NCBI GenBank assembly: GCA_964019415.1
Contig: OZ025884.1
Location: 5,563,233-5,627,232, forward strand
Length of the DNA stretch: 64,000 nt
Direction: 5' to 3'
DNA from: Ianthella basta
Lineage: Eukaryota; Porifera; Demospongiae; Verongiida; Ianthellidae
A program made the translations under genes and the position numbers. Positions 45,254-59,970 of this stretch are shown here, in pieces (positions within the stretch are counted from its first letter, which is position 1; each line of letters starts with the position of its first letter). The notes under the pieces are model-generated. The model was not told the DNA's origin. It did not search any database and saw nothing but the letters and a program-made list of their open reading frames with translations.

Positions 45254-48200
45254 ATGTCTAACTGTGGAGGAGTCGTGATCTTTATTCTGATCGTCTCTCT
45301 CTTCTCCATCGTCGCCGCCTCGGAGTGCGGCAGCGACGGGAGGGTGGTCCTCCCGATCGGACTGTTCTCCAGCAGCGACGTGCTACGGACGTCCAGCGCT
45401 ATCCCCGCGGCAGAGCTAGCCATTCAGCAAATCAACGAAGACAGAAGATACCTTCCAGGGTACTGTCTTAAAGGAGTGGTCTATGACAGCAATGTAAGCA
45501 GTAAGCTGCATGGCATACTGGTTCTAACCTATTGGTGCTCTACATGCATATATAGCCAGTTGGATCCGCTAAGCTAAGTTATGTTGCAGTTGAGTTCGTA
45601 CGTGATTGATATCGAATGAGCTTGATCCTTGCTTATGCTTATGGCTTAAGTGCAAATTTCCTTCTAACACTGCAGTGCACAACTGACAACGCAATTGATG
45701 ACACCTTCAAGCACATCCTAGAAACCACATCCTCTGAGCAGGAGTTGAATGGAACAGTGGCTCCTCCACTTATTATCATTGGAGGAGGCTGCCCAGAAAA
45801 GACAGAAGCAATTGCAAAACTGTGCACATTTTTGCATGCACTTGAGGCAAGTTAATTTCTCAACTGATTTGGCACTTCTGTTCCCGCAATGCAGGCCATG
45901 CAGTACAGCATATATAGCATGCACTGACAAATGATAGCAAGCAGGTGCATTGTACCTTCCAATTGCAAAGTGCATGGCAAGATATCATGCATGGTCAATA
46001 GTTTAGGCCATTCAATGTTGCATTAAAATTTTGCTCTTTTTCTATGTTGAGAATGTTAGCTACACGCATGTTCAGGTCCCCAATAGAAACAGGGGGATGT
46101 GGAGGAGTGTTCTGGGCTGCTATCTTCCCACGCATGTGTATGCATTCTTCTCTTTGTTTTGTATCCAGTCTTTTTGTCACAGTCTAGAATAGCTACATAG
46201 TAATGCAAGTGCCTGTATCCTTCAATGTCTGTCCATTTGTATGCAGTCCTTTGTCACAGTCTAGAATGCAAGTGCTAGACTGAGTGGTATCCTTCAATGT
46301 CTGTCCATGCAGATTGACTACAGTTTGTCAGAGTACACAGATAATGAGGATGCCTATCACATGATGCCATTGCTGTCATATACCAAATTTGCTCTTCACA
46401 ACTTCATTGAATGGACTGGCGTGAAGCACTTCACTGAGTTCATAGAGGACTTGCCTGAATTCCATGGGTACCCACTGTGGAGACTGCCACATTTGGTAAG
46501 TTCTTTAACTGCACAGTACTTACATACTATCTTCCAGTATTCCAAAATCTGCATCTTGACCAAGTTAATTCTTCATGGGCCTTCATTCATACCATCTACA
46601 GCTTTTAAATTTGTAAAATGATTGGCACAGCATGAATATATCAATTATTGAATCACAACCTGTGCACGATCACCTCTGAACATACTCTGGCCTCACTTGA
46701 TATTGATAACATAAGCAGTTGATCCTATAAGTGGAGCTGCTTGCTTACTGCACTGTGGCATGTCAAAGTTCAAAGATGAGTTGTGATCTGAGGACCATGG
46801 TATTGACATTCTCGTAATTTAAACAACCAAAATGAAAATAGTTCTTCTTACTTCCATATGTGGTCATATTGAGAAGGTAGCTATCCCTTCCTTTCCACCT
46901 TCTGGTTGGGACAATACAGCTAAGTCAAGAGCTGGACTTTATCGCCTTTTTGACAAGTTGAAGTCTGTTGAGCAACAATTACACTTGATATTGCAGCAAT
47001 AATTATTACTATTGTGAAGTAAAATACTTTATACTCATTGCCCATATTTTCAATTTCAGGACAGTGATGACACATGGAAGAGGCTTCTACTGTGTGATGT
47101 GAACAAGTGTCGTGCAAGTGGAATTGAAACACATTTGGTAAGCCAACTTCATAGGCCATGAGGCAGTGTTAGTGTTACTGTACTGGTGGATGTGTACATA
47201 ATATGTAGCATGTATCATTGCATATACAACTGTGCTGTGCTTAATTTGCATGTGCACAGCAAGGAAAAAGAGACAGTGGAATTGCTTTGCTGTTCTATTC
47301 TTTTTGCAGATGAATGCTTCCAAGACAGTGCTAGCACTTGAAGGGCATGCTGAGATTCTCCAGGACACGGCCTGCCAGGTACAACCAATGCATGTGCTGT
47401 TCTATAATGAGGTTCACGAGCTAAGGCATAATAATGCATTCTGTAATGTATGCATGTATAAGCTGCTTGAATTTGAACAGAAGCCAGGTCTCATTTAAAA
47501 GCTAGGTGTCACTGGAGCAATTAATTAGAGGTCAAGGCTCAACAGAGGCTGGCTTCACAGTGATGCTCACACATTCAGGTCATAGGTAAAAGTAAATTGG
47601 TCTTGAGCAGAGAATATGTAGCAGAGTCCGTCTATACACCACTCCTGCTATCTGGGGTGACTGGTTACTATAGCTTTACCTTGTTATTGATCCTGTGTCT
47701 GGCTGCCCTCAAGGGCAGTGTTATTGAGGCGTAGGTGTCCATTAGAAGCCATCCATGGATGCACAAATGGGTAATGTTTGTTACAACAATCAAGGCTCAG
47801 TGCACACTGTACAATTAATGCATTAGTCTGCTATGAAGCTGGGCTTGAACAGAAGCCAAGGGATCAGTGGAGCCATAATTGGACAATAGAGGCTGAGTTT
47901 TGAATAGAGAACAGGCTTGAATAACACGAACCTACACATTGGCTCTCTTCAGTGGTTGAAGTGTGAGCTAAAGGCTCAACTCGACTGCAGCATTACCCTG
48001 TGCAGCATTACCCTGTGCTGACCACTTGGACAATGGTGTCCACGAAAATTATACCACTTCTTCCTTCAGCTGAAGACTATAGTGTGCAGAGTAGAGCAAG
48101 GAAGCAGCTGTGAAGGAGACAGCTGACTACACAGATCAGCAACCTGAGGTATAGGGGTGGCAGGCATGCATGCGGAATAAGTGTATCAAAAGCCTAATTT

Positions 48201-51200
48201 CGGACACAGCATGAGTTAGACGACAGACTCACTATGGCAGAAGGCAACAGCTTTGATACTTCAAATTGCAAGGTGATCTGTAATCATGTCCCCCAATGAA
48301 CATTTTGGCATTTAGACCCTCTGACGTTAATTCTGATGCAATCTGACGGTAAAGATCACATTACCACCATGTTTATACGCAATTGGCAAACATTTTGGGA
48401 GGGAGCTTGAGTTTGTGCAGGGAAGCTTCCCACCACCTCTGACAGTAGACTGAACCCTGACTAAGCATCAGCCTTGCTGCACCTCAAACAAAATTCCCAT
48501 GCATATGTCAGTGTGTTAATGACAATACCTCTCATTGTACAGGCTGTAAAAAATGGTGCTGTGTATCCGCATAAGATGTGGTTCATCTATGGTTTGGAGG
48601 GTGGAGAGTGGTGGGAGTGGGACGGTGTGACAACCAACACCAACTGCAGTAAGGAGGACATGAAGCGCTTCCTGCACAAGGCCATTACTGTGGTTCCCAA
48701 CTTTGATGGAGAAATGCAAAGAAGACAGCCGAATGGGGAGGAGGTGTGTATGTATGTAGATTCATCTGTGTGTGCATGCATTGGAGATGATTTTTAACCC
48801 TTGGCGCATGCGCCGTAAGGTTACAGTAGTTGGGTGTGTGCGGAAATGTAGTAACAAATCGTATAATTACATGATTTTCAACTGCCCTGTAGTAGTGGCG
48901 ATCAGCCCTTGCACTGGCATAATTATACATGTCATATATAATTATTGTGGAATATATATTATGTAATGACTTCCTTACAATTGTTTATTATGCATGCTAA
49001 TAGCTATAGTAGTATGGAGGACATTAGTTTGAAGCACCGCATGCAGTTCCCAACAGCAGTGGTGTCCCTTGAGCAAGACTTGCCTTCCTTGTGTACTCAA
49101 TCACTTAACTTCCTTCAGTTTGCTGAAGCCTATAAGAATCTTCAGAACATCACCAGAAGACACATCCATGTTCATGAACCACTGATCTATGACTCTGTCT
49201 TGGTAGCAGCTCTGGCAATGCATGTATCCCTGCCAACACTGAGGTTATTTGGATTGAATTACACGGTGAATCATGAATTTATTGAAAGACTAATTCAGCA
49301 CAACTTGCAAAGATACTACTTCACTGGACTTACAGTGAGCTGTACATGCACTCCATGCATTCCATAGAGTGTATACACATGCAGTGCATAGACATGAATA
49401 AGAATGTGCTGTGCTATGTTAACAGTGGCATGTGACTCTGATATATGTTTTTTCTGTTTTGAAGGGGAGAATTGAATTCTATCAGCAGATTAACTTTTTC
49501 AGAGTAGTTGACCGCTTTCTGGCTCTTCAATACAATCTCCTTCCAGGTAGTGACAAAGCATGCAGTACCAGACCTTGCATCGAGAATACGTCTCATTCTG
49601 ATGTACATGTACAATGTATTGTACATGCCGTCATGTACATATATGCATGCACATATATACAGGTGGTGAGTTAAGACTAGTCCCTGTTGCCAACATCACC
49701 CTAAAGTTTCCAAACTTCACTGCTGATATTGACTTTATGGGAGGCAACACAATGGAGTCAGTGTTTCCTGGTTAGCCCCCACGCACTCCTCCCATGCCTC
49801 TTAAATGAAGTGAGGCTTTGTGCATGGAGTTATAAGTTAAACCTTAAAGTTTGTAGATTTTTGTGGGCAACTACTGCAGTATGTGGCTATGAATATTCAA
49901 GAGCAGCCACCATTGTTATCACATTCATGTATATACATTTTCATCCGCAGTAGCACCAAGCCATAGCATGCACACTCACTCATTGCTATATACCTCTGCA
50001 GAGGGAGTGCCTGAGCCACCAAAGACCATCATCCTAGTTGTCTCTTGGATAGCTAGTGGTGTCATCATGGCTCTTGCCACCCTGGGAGTGGTCTTTGCTC
50101 TTGTGTGTATGGTGCTGACCCGTGTCTTGTGGAACAGGAGGTAACAGCACTGTGTGTGTTGCTACAGTGTGATGTAGTGTGTGAAGATGGTGATCAAAGT
50201 GTTGCTTGCAGCATGTGCATATAGCATACATGAATACTTAGTCTAGCAATGCTCAACATGTTGCTTCCAGCAACAACTGTCAAAATCCCCTCTATTTCTC
50301 CCTCGCCCATTATAGGGAGATGAAACTGACCAGCCCACGGCTAAACTTGGTCATTGCGCTGGGTGCAATAGTGTGGTACATATCTTCAGTAGTGAAGGCC
50401 ATACCAACTGAGGACCTAACTACTGCCACTGTACTCTGTGAGGTAAACAGACTAAATGCAACAGTGAAATGGGATTACAATAATATTTAAGGGAGCTGCA
50501 ATGTAAATGAATGGACATCATCTGTGATGGTGATATTGCAAGGAATCTCTCATTGTAGCAGCACTGTGCATATTGTGGTTTAAATAGTTGTGGTCATGTA
50601 TTTAAGATTGCATGTGTTGGCAGTACATGGCGAAGCAGCTGGGAGTATCCCCATGTTGAGACAACTGCACGCTGTACTGTACATTATATGGTTTACCTGG
50701 CAGACTTATAGTAATGGTTACATTTGACTCATGCACATAGACATTGCCAGTAAGTACATGGGTAGGCATACACTCCATGTACTATACAAATGAATGGACA
50801 CATTATAACTATTGTACGATGAAATCTGCTGCTATATTCTGTTAATTGGTCCTCTTCTGGCATGTTTTGTTTGCACACTGCAGGTTTGGCGCTGGGGCTG
50901 GAACATTGGGGCCACTTTGTTCTTTGTGCCTCTACTGCTGAAGAACTGGAGGGTGTACTACATCTTTCACAACCCAACCAAACAAAATATTGTGAGCATC
51001 ACTCAACATTGATAGAACCATGTTTCTCTTACATCAACTCTCATTCTTCTTTCGTCTCATCTTCACAGGCCATAACTGACTGGAAATTGTTGTTGGTTTT
51101 GGTTGGGTTCATCCTCTTTGACGTTGTTCTCCTGACCATCTTCACTGCTGTGCCTCAGACAAGACTCAATGCTCAGTTCAACTATGTAAGCATATGTGAG

Positions 51201-54200
51201 GGCTGTTAAAGGGTTAATGAGTGTAGCTGCGGGGGTGAGTTCAAGGCCTTTGGTACGTGACTTGATGAATGTTTATTGTTTCCACACATAATTGTTGAAC
51301 CTTGCTTAATGTATGGATTGCTATTGTGTAAGTGTAAGCTTTCAATGTTTTGCATAGTGTATAATTGCTTTTACGTTTGTTGCAACTTCCACCAGCATAA
51401 ACACATACTCACAATGTATAATTTATACTGTACTAGCACACACATTTTAACAGCACAAACATGCCTACATATGTCACCATACATGGCATGTCCTGATTGG
51501 ACGATGCAATCATGTGATCGCAAAACATGGCCACCGTGGCCGAGCATGTATGCTTCAAAACAAGCAGTCTATGAGACACTCTGCGTCCCTTAGGTTGAAA
51601 GACCTAGGTGCGTTTCGCTCTTTTGCAGAAGTTTGCTGTTATTCGCTCATGAGAAGGAGCTGTTCTGGCTTCCCGCATGTGGGTATTTTGTCAGCCGGCA
51701 ACGCAAGGCGGAGTGAGCGTGGCTGAAGGCCATGCCTGCTCGTATATTATATGCAATGCCATACATTGATATCAAATATATAGTCAGTTTCACATCATGG
51801 TATGAACTCTTCTCGTGTATTATATATGCACAGTCATGCAATATCACACAGTCTACCTCTGGCTGCATGTTCTTTGTTGTCTGAGTATGTGGTGTATGCA
51901 TATTTGTGTACTTGCCACACATTGCTAAACCTCTCACCTTATAATTTGCAGTCTGCCCCGTTTGAGAAGTACATTGACTGCATGGCGGGCCACTCCTACA
52001 TCTCCCTCATTATCCTGGCCTGCTACAAACTGGTGCTGGCCATCATTGGCAGTGTGCTTGCTGTGCAGAACAGGAAGATCAACATACCGGAGCTGAGGGA
52101 GGCCAAGCTGGTCGGACTGGCCACATACGCCTTCCTCTTTGCTATCGCAGTCACTGTGGCATCCATCTTTGCAGTGCAGGATACACGTGTGCGAGCGATT
52201 GTAGTCTCTGTGGAGGGACTGTGCATTGTGACATTTCTTCTTGCTATCCTGTTTGTGCCAAAGGTGAGCATACACAAACATCTTCACTCGACTGTGATAG
52301 CTCCAATACTGATCTACTCTATGGAATTGAATGATTATAATATGAAAACAATTGGAATGTGCATCACATTGGCATTCGTCATTTGGTATTGCACTCTCCA
52401 TTTCTGCTCTGCATGCAATTCCACACTCGTATAGTTTTATGGAGCCTGCAGGACAGCTGCAGGGAAGGAAGAAGGCAAGGAGGCCTCCACAACAATCACT
52501 GATCTGTCCATTAAGAATGGCTTGGATGGCCTACAGAAGTGTACTCTTGCTGCAATGCAGAGTGAGATTGATGCTTTGAAGGAAGAACTGAAAAAGCAAG
52601 GCAAGGTAGGCAATTTGCTGCATGCATTATTGTGCTACCACAGGCCCGTAGCACTAAGATAAAAACCAGTCAGGCAATAGCTGACGTGATGCAAACTAGG
52701 AGGGTCTGGGGGCATGCCCTCCCAGGAAAATGTTTTGAAACCTAGATGTTCTGTGAGTACTTTTGGAGCAATTCTAGGCCCATCAACACTCCAATGAGTA
52801 TGATGAAATGTAACATAGACCAACAGACACTTATAGCAGGAAAGGCAATCAAGTGTCATGAAACAGGTAATACAATGCATTGAAAGAAGAAGATAGTGCA
52901 TTAAAAATTGAAATCTAGTGGTTTGTTGGCTGTCACTCCAACGCTAGACAGCACAAATCTCTCCTTCCCTCCACTAGAAGACACGATCAATGCAATTTTG
53001 CACGGCGATCGATTAACACACCATTTGATTGCGTTGGAAAACGTCAAAAACATCATGCGTACATCCATAAAATGGCTGCCGTAGTATCTGGCTATTCCTT
53101 GTTCAAACTAAGTCCTGCAATACTGCAACAAGACCAATCTGCTTTTAGAACACTGTTTAACCTTAGGCCAGTACCCCCCCCCCCCCCAATTTGAAAGTGC
53201 GTTTAAAATGCATATCTTCAATATTTAGAATTTTGTTCCAGCAGCAAAAACCGGTCCGGCCATGGCCGGACCGGCCGGACTGGGTGCTACGGCCCTGTAC
53301 CATACCAGCTGGCTAATGGCATTGGCAGTCTGTACATTTTGAATTGAAAGCTGCTGCCTTGAACACTTATACTACTAATGCTACTGTTGTGCATGTGGTA
53401 TTGGTGGTGTTCATATTGAAGCCAAAGTGGCTTAAACAGAATGTCTTCACAGACTGAGTGTGAACACCCTTGTTAATGAGTGCATGCATACGAAGTGATA
53501 TGAGCGAGCATAGGATGAGGGTTGTACAGTGTATGTCATTAATGGTTTCTGTGGACACCATTGCACCTGAAGACATCCCAAGCACACAAAGGCAATTCTT
53601 CATGCACACTGGTCATATACACAAACATGTTTTTCTCTGATACTGCATATAGATGCTCAATGCTATATGTGCTTCATGTATAGAGTTATTAATGTTAGTG
53701 GATTGAAAATAATTTGAGTACTTTATACTGCATAATCCCAAAGCATGCATTGTGGTTGTTCTTTAACTTCCATAAAGAATGCTAGGGTGCCATGAAGTAT
53801 AGTAGGGTGTCAATGCAAAAAGAACTTTAGCAAGAAACACCAACACCTTTCTGCATGGTGAAAAGCAGTGTGTATAAGTTAAGCAGTTATTGAAATGTAC
53901 ACAGTTCATCTTTGTATTTGCCATCATTTAGCTAGTTCTGTAAGCAGGAGCCCTGCCTGTTCTCCATCATTTGCCGTTGAAAGCTTGCAATGAGTGCTTT
54001 AATAATAGCAGATGAGGTGTACTCTTTGCTAGTCTTCTTCTGCTTCATCCGACGTTACTGAATAGTTTGTAATTCTTGTGTTTTAGGCCACAACAACCAG
54101 CAGTGGCTTGCTCTATCTTCTGTCGAAATCCTGTTTGTTTGCCCTGTGTTCACCTGATCACCTCCTGCTGTACCAGTGTCTGAAAGTTTGTAACATGACA

Positions 54201-54425
54201 TTTTCCCTACCTATTGATTCTATTTAGCCATCACAGTATATTACTTCTGATGTCACTGTGACCAACCAAAGTGTTGTCTTGTCTGATTATCAGATGAAAC
54301 CGACAGCAGGTAGCAGTGCATGTGGATACGGCAATTTTGAATACCTCCCAGAGGGCTACAGCACTGGTGGAGCAGTCACTTGGGGAGCTTGTGAACAGGA
54401 CCCCATGGCCAACTCTGCCTTTTAA
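45254..54425 (+). CDS. GABA-B-like class C G-protein-coupled receptor, copy 2
   Basis: Sixteen exons with the same phases as copy 1 give 839 residues: 45254-45493, 45676-45846, 46313-46495, 47060-47137, 47310-47378, 48543-48743, 49119-49334, 49465-49546, 49663-49770, 50002-50140, 50316-50442, 50884-50991, 51069-51185, 51952-52263, 52435-52605, 54228-54425. It has a signal peptide, Venus-flytrap domain, seven spans (SPRLNLVIALG, FVPK) and a coiled-coil before a short tail. Every exon frame is open and all splice sites are present, so it appears functional. Exons 1-6 are close to copy 1, but exon 7 (LRLFGLNYTV, ERLIQHNLQRYY) and intron 7 are nearly those of copy 3. Intron 2 uses a GC donor. Intron 15 contains a hAT-like insertion. 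Ligand and coupling are unknown. Confidence 0.9.
52641..53297. mobile_element. hAT-like non-autonomous element in receptor 2 intron 15
   Basis: The ends CAGGCCCGTAGCAC and GTGCTACGGCCCTG are inverted. TACCA lies directly outside both. The flanks ATTGTGCTACCA and CCAGCTGGCTAATGG join in receptor 1 (39178-39210) without the element. The interior includes GGTCTGGGGGCATGCCCTCC, a word frequent in non-autonomous hAT relatives. No transposase was seen. Confidence 0.75.
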
Positions 54426-55770
54426 GCACACAGAGGAAAGCATGAACTTGGAAGGGAAGGAGGGAGGGAGAGTGTGATATTTTAACTGCTCATACACACA
54501 TTAATTGATAACGTCACTCCTCACACACCAGTTTTAGGCCCCATAAAATAGTGTCTCAAGTGTGCATACAATACACAATGAACTATAGTGAGAGCTAGTA
54601 GACATAAGCTGAGTGTGTTTAAGCAATGCTCTCCTGCTCTAGGAATCAGTTTGCTGCAGTGTGGCTTCCTTTACTGCTTACTGTATCTGCTTCATGCTTT
54701 TAAGCGCTGGCAACTGTGATTAATTACTTGCAGTTTAGTCAATGTAAGATTGTCATAGATTGCATCATTTCAGACACTCTGTGTGGTGTTAATTAATTCA
54801 TCACCATGCAATGATACAACATTTGGTAGATCGGTGTGCTGATAATCATGAAGCATGTAAAGTGAGCAGATGCTAGGCAGCTCTTCTGGACAATAGGGTA
54901 TACATTTCACATGGACTAAGCAGCTAATGCATGATGGAAAAGTGTAGCTACATGCATGCAGTTGCTGCATTGTACACATTTTTGTAGAACCTGGTGTAGA
55001 TAGTAGATCAGCATTCTTATACATAAACCTCAAACTGGAGCATTGTCTCTCACTGTCATGCAAACCTGATGCAGATTTACCTGGCTACACTATTCAAGGC
55101 AAGCACTGTGTTGCGTGCGGTACTTCAATATTCAATGATGAGGTGCCTGCCAACATATAGTGGGTCTATGGCTACCTGTTGTGCATGCAAATAGCTAGCT
55201 AGTCTTGCTATTTGATGACAACATCTGGGTACGTTTTTTGAGGTATTTACCAACCCAGAGAAAGAGGCTAGTAGATATAAATGGACAGTATTCGCCTGTT
55301 AGGAGAAAGGGTGGGGCAGCTCGCTAGCTAACTACAACTGGACATGAAAGGATCCAAGCACTAGCTAGCTATGTCACAACACTAGCTATTGCTGTGCATG
55401 TGTTTGAACATGGCTAGCTGGCTATGTGCGCGAGGCATTTATAGAAAGGGGTTTGTGGATATGCGGGTGGTGAGCTAGTTAGCTAGTAGGGAATTCAGCA
55501 AGATTATCTAGCTAGCTAGCTAGCTATGACTAACTCCCCGAGGAAACTTTCCAGGTACCACGTTCTCGCCTCAGAGTATGGCAGCAGTGAGCTATGTGTG
55601 TTTATGCCCCGGTAACTAAGCTGGGACGGTCTAGTCATAGACACTGTGACTCTACCCAACGCAAGTACGGTTGAAAAAGTAGTCGGCCATGTTGTAGGCG
55701 TATGCGGACACTCACGTGAGAGTGGCCCATACTTAATATAACTAAACCAACATTGGACAAACACTGGAAG
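54426..55770. other. Intergenic between receptors 2 and 3
   Basis: To about 55560 it aligns with the 3' flank of receptor 1. After that comes the promoter side of receptor 3. An E-box palindrome TCACGTGA lies near 55710. No TATATAAAG is present, unlike the other two copies. No gene was seen. Confidence 0.6.
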
Positions 55771-58700
55771 ATGATCAACACGGGAGTTATGTTCTGTATT
55801 CTGTTAGTCTCTCTGAGTCTCTCCTCCCTAGTCGCTGCCTCGGAGTGCGGCAATGACGGGAGGGTGGTCCTCCCGATCGGACTGTTCTCCAGCAACGACG
55901 TGCTACGGACGTCCAGCGCTATCCCCGCCGCAGAACTAGCCATTCAGCAGATCAACGAAGACAGCAACATCCTCCCGGAGTACTGTCTTAAGGGAGTGGT
56001 TTACGACAGCAATGTAAGTCAGAAGCCATAATGAGTGCAAGACAGGTCTGATAAACTGTTGCTTAGCTATCGTAGCTAACCTCATTGTTATTACCCGTAC
56101 TGTAATCTCTTGTACTCTACAGTGTACAGTCGACAACGCAATTGAGGACACATTCAACTACCTTCTTACTCCGCTCCAGTCGAATGGGACAGTGGCTCCC
56201 CCACTCGTGATCATTGGAGGCGGCTGCCCGGAAAAGACAGAAACAATTGCGAAGTTGTCCAAATTCCTACGTGCACTTGAGGTAGCTACAGTGGCACGCT
56301 ATTTTTCTTCGGTAGCATGTCTATGACCTTAGCAGTGGCAAGTTCTAGCATAGCACAGTACACTTTCAACATGTGCTACATATCTTTATTGCTCTTAAAG
56401 TTTAAGAGGTTCATTAGCTATGCACATATCAATGGTTGTCCCCACTCCCCTCTCCTTGGACGACCCCAGGTAGCTGTAACCCCATGCAGGGGTTGGGCAT
56501 TGGTTTCCCCTGCAGGAATCCTGATGTGCTGTTAGAATGGTGTTCCTCACCTATTGAGGTGGGGATTCGCACCAAAGTTGCGCCCAAGGGGTTGGGGAAA
56601 GAGCGCAGCAAAGTGACAATTCTTACCTGGGGCATCCTGAGGTGGGGAAAGTGGAGACAACGATTGATAGCTAAGGTGCATAATCGACAGTGCAAAGAGG
56701 TAGCAACAGTAGGCCAGCTGCTAAGATGCTTGACAGTGGCAGACTGCACACATGCCAGTGTTAATACTATCACACTCAGCCATGCACCAATGGGATATAC
56801 AGAATAGAGACAAGTGGAAAGTAAGGTTGCCCCCTCCCCCCACACACATGCATGCAAACTAATCTTGCACCGATGCAGCCCCACATTGCAGAAAGTGGAT
56901 GTAGGTTGGGAATACAACACCACAGGTTTATCTTGGTCTTTATGAGTCAGAATACCAGGACCTAGGGAGGACCAAGTGTAGTGCTTGCCTGTGATGGTGT
57001 TGTGATGATAGTCAATGCATGGTTCTGTGCTTTTCCCTCTTCTCAATTCTTTGCCTCTTCCAATAAGGCATGACATTGTGGCAATTCCTGAATAGAAAGT
57101 ATGCATAGACCAATCACATTCAACATTGCGTGGAACTGTTATTTTTTCATTCAGATTGATTACAGCTTGTCACGGTTTGATGAGAATGAGGATGCCTATC
57201 ATGTGATGCCATTGCTGTCATATTCCACTATTGCTGTTAGCAATTTCTTGGAATGGGTTGGAGTGGAACACTTCACTGCATTTCGAGAAAATATTATAGA
57301 ATTCCATGAAACTCCACTTCTGAAGCTGTCACATCTGGTAAGCACTTTAAACAATCATACTCCAGTATATTACAGCATGCAAGCCTGTATTAGTTGAACG
57401 CACACACTGCTATACACATCTCCTCCCTTTCTGGTTAGCGGAGACACCATTTAGAAGTAAAGCAGTTAAATTATAAAGAAATTGTTTACAATAAGCTGAT
57501 TCTTCTATTTCATGTTTCAGGATAGTGATGACACACTGCAGGTGTTCTTGTTGTGTGATGTGAACCAGTGCATAGAGCCAGGAAGTCGAATACATATGGT
57601 AAATAATAATGTGGGCTAAAATAAATGGTTACAATGATATTGTTCATGTATGCACATGGCAATGGTGGCCTGAGACATGAGTGGTACTTTACTGACTCTG
57701 CATGCTCTTCATAGATGAATTCTTCCAGGACAGTGTTCTATCTTGAGGGACATGCTGAAATTCTGAGGGACACTGCATGTCAGGTACAACCAGTGATTGG
57801 GCATGCTGTGCTTTGAAGTTTAAATGCCTTAATGGGCTTACACACTTACAGTATCTTAGTTCTATATCAGCTAGCTGAGTTTATGTTGCAATGTGCTGTC
57901 TGCCTTGCATGCATGGGTGGCAGATACTTGTGGGACTTTATAGCTGTTTCTTTGATGCATATCTTTAAAGCTAATGTTCATTATATTGCCTGCATGGTGG
58001 TGCTTATCCTTCTGTTGTACAGGCTATTCAGCTTGGTGCTGTGTACCCACAGAAGATGTGGATCATCTATGGGATGGAAGGTGGAGAGTGGTGGGAGTGG
58101 GATGGTGTGGATTCTACAGTCAATTGCAGTAAGGAGGATGTGAAGCGCTTCCTGGACAAGGCCATTACTGTGGTGCCCAACTTTGATGGAGAAATGTCAA
58201 GAGGACGGCCTAATGGGGAGGAGGTGTGCAATGCGCCCTGTGTGTATCTATACTATATGACGGTGTATGTATCCCACGCTAATTTGCATGTATATTACAC
58301 AATTGTGTAGTCTTGTGTAGCCAACCACCATTTTCATTGATTCCACCAGCAAAATGGCAGTTGGTTGCGTGAGACTAACATTTGTGCATGTATTATATTT
58401 TACATTAATGTGTTTAAAGCCTGTGCTTAGAGTATTCAGTTTTTCATAGTTGTGAATGTTTTAATTATGTCACAGTGGCTATAAGTAGCATACACTAAAT
58501 GCACTAAAGTGAGCTTTTTTTACTCAACACTGGCATACGTACTTTTAGTAGGTCTGTGTATGACTTTATTATGCCTGTGATGTATTAGTGGTAAGGGGGA
58601 ATGTGCTCAAAAATACAATACCCCAAACCCTTGGCAATGTGATATCCCTTGAGCAAGACTTGCCTCCCTTTTCTGTGCCCAATCAATTTCCTTCAGTTTG

Positions 58701-59769
58701 TTGAAGCCTACAACAATCTTCAGAACATCACCAGAAGACACATCCATGTTCATGAGCCGTTGATTTATGACTCTGTCTTGGTAGCTGCTACCGCGATGCA
58801 TGTATCCCTGCCAACACTGAGGTTATTTGGATTGAATTACACGGTGAATGACGATTTTATTGAAAGACTAATTCAGCACAACTTGCAAAGATATTACTAC
58901 ACTGGACTTACAGTGAGCTGTACCTGCATTCCATAGAGTGTATACACATGCAACACATAGTGATAAACATGAATAAGAATGTGTTGTGCTATGTTAACAT
59001 GTGACTACTTTTTAATGTTTGGTCTGTTTCAAAGGGGAGGATTCAATTCCACGAGCAGATTAACCTTTTCAGAGCAGTTGACCGCTTTCTGGCTCTTCAA
59101 TACAATCTTCTTCCAGGTACTGACCATGTGCATACACTACCAGGCCAGAAATTGTGTAGAAGACAGGTCTTGTTCTGATGCATTTGCACTATGTATTGTC
59201 TTGTGCATGCATGCACATACAGGTGGTGAGATAAGACTGGTCCCTGTTGCCAACATCACCCTCAATCTGTCAGAATTCACTGCCAATATTGACTTTATGG
59301 AAGGCCACACAATGGAGTCTGTGTTTCCCGGTTAGTTCCCCCACTCTGCGCCATGCCTACAAATGGCTTGGGTGTCTGTTGTAAGGCTGACCTTTTTGTC
59401 ATTGTGGGAATCCTTTGCAGATGTATGAGTTGGTAGCTGTAAGGCCATATATATATATGATTGCTGGCAACCACAAGTGTAATGTATACTTGCAATTCTA
59501 TTGCAGCCGTGCATGTCTTCTTGCATGCACATATGTGTATTCTTGCTTGTGTTGAGCCATAGCATACACACATGTACGTACATCATGCATTACTACCTCT
59601 GTAGATGGAGTGCCTGAGCCACCAAAGACCATCATTCTAGTTGTCTCTTGGATAGCTAGTGGTGTCATCATGGCTCTTGCCACCCTGGGAGTGGTCTTTG
59701 CTCTTGTGTGTATGGTGCTGACCTGTGTCTTGTGGAAGAGGAGGTAACACCACTGTGTGTGTGTGTGCG

Positions 59770-59839
<70 letters not shown>

Positions 59840-59874
59840 CATGTGCATGCCCATGTGTGTGCGTGCGTGCGTGC

Positions 59875-59970
<96 letters not shown>

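Noticed and set aside
55560-55600. Possible relic of receptor exon 1 (GCCTCAGAGTATGGCAGCAG)
   Set aside because: Similarity to GCCTCGGAGTGCGGCAGTGA is short and no further exon sequence follows, so it may be chance.
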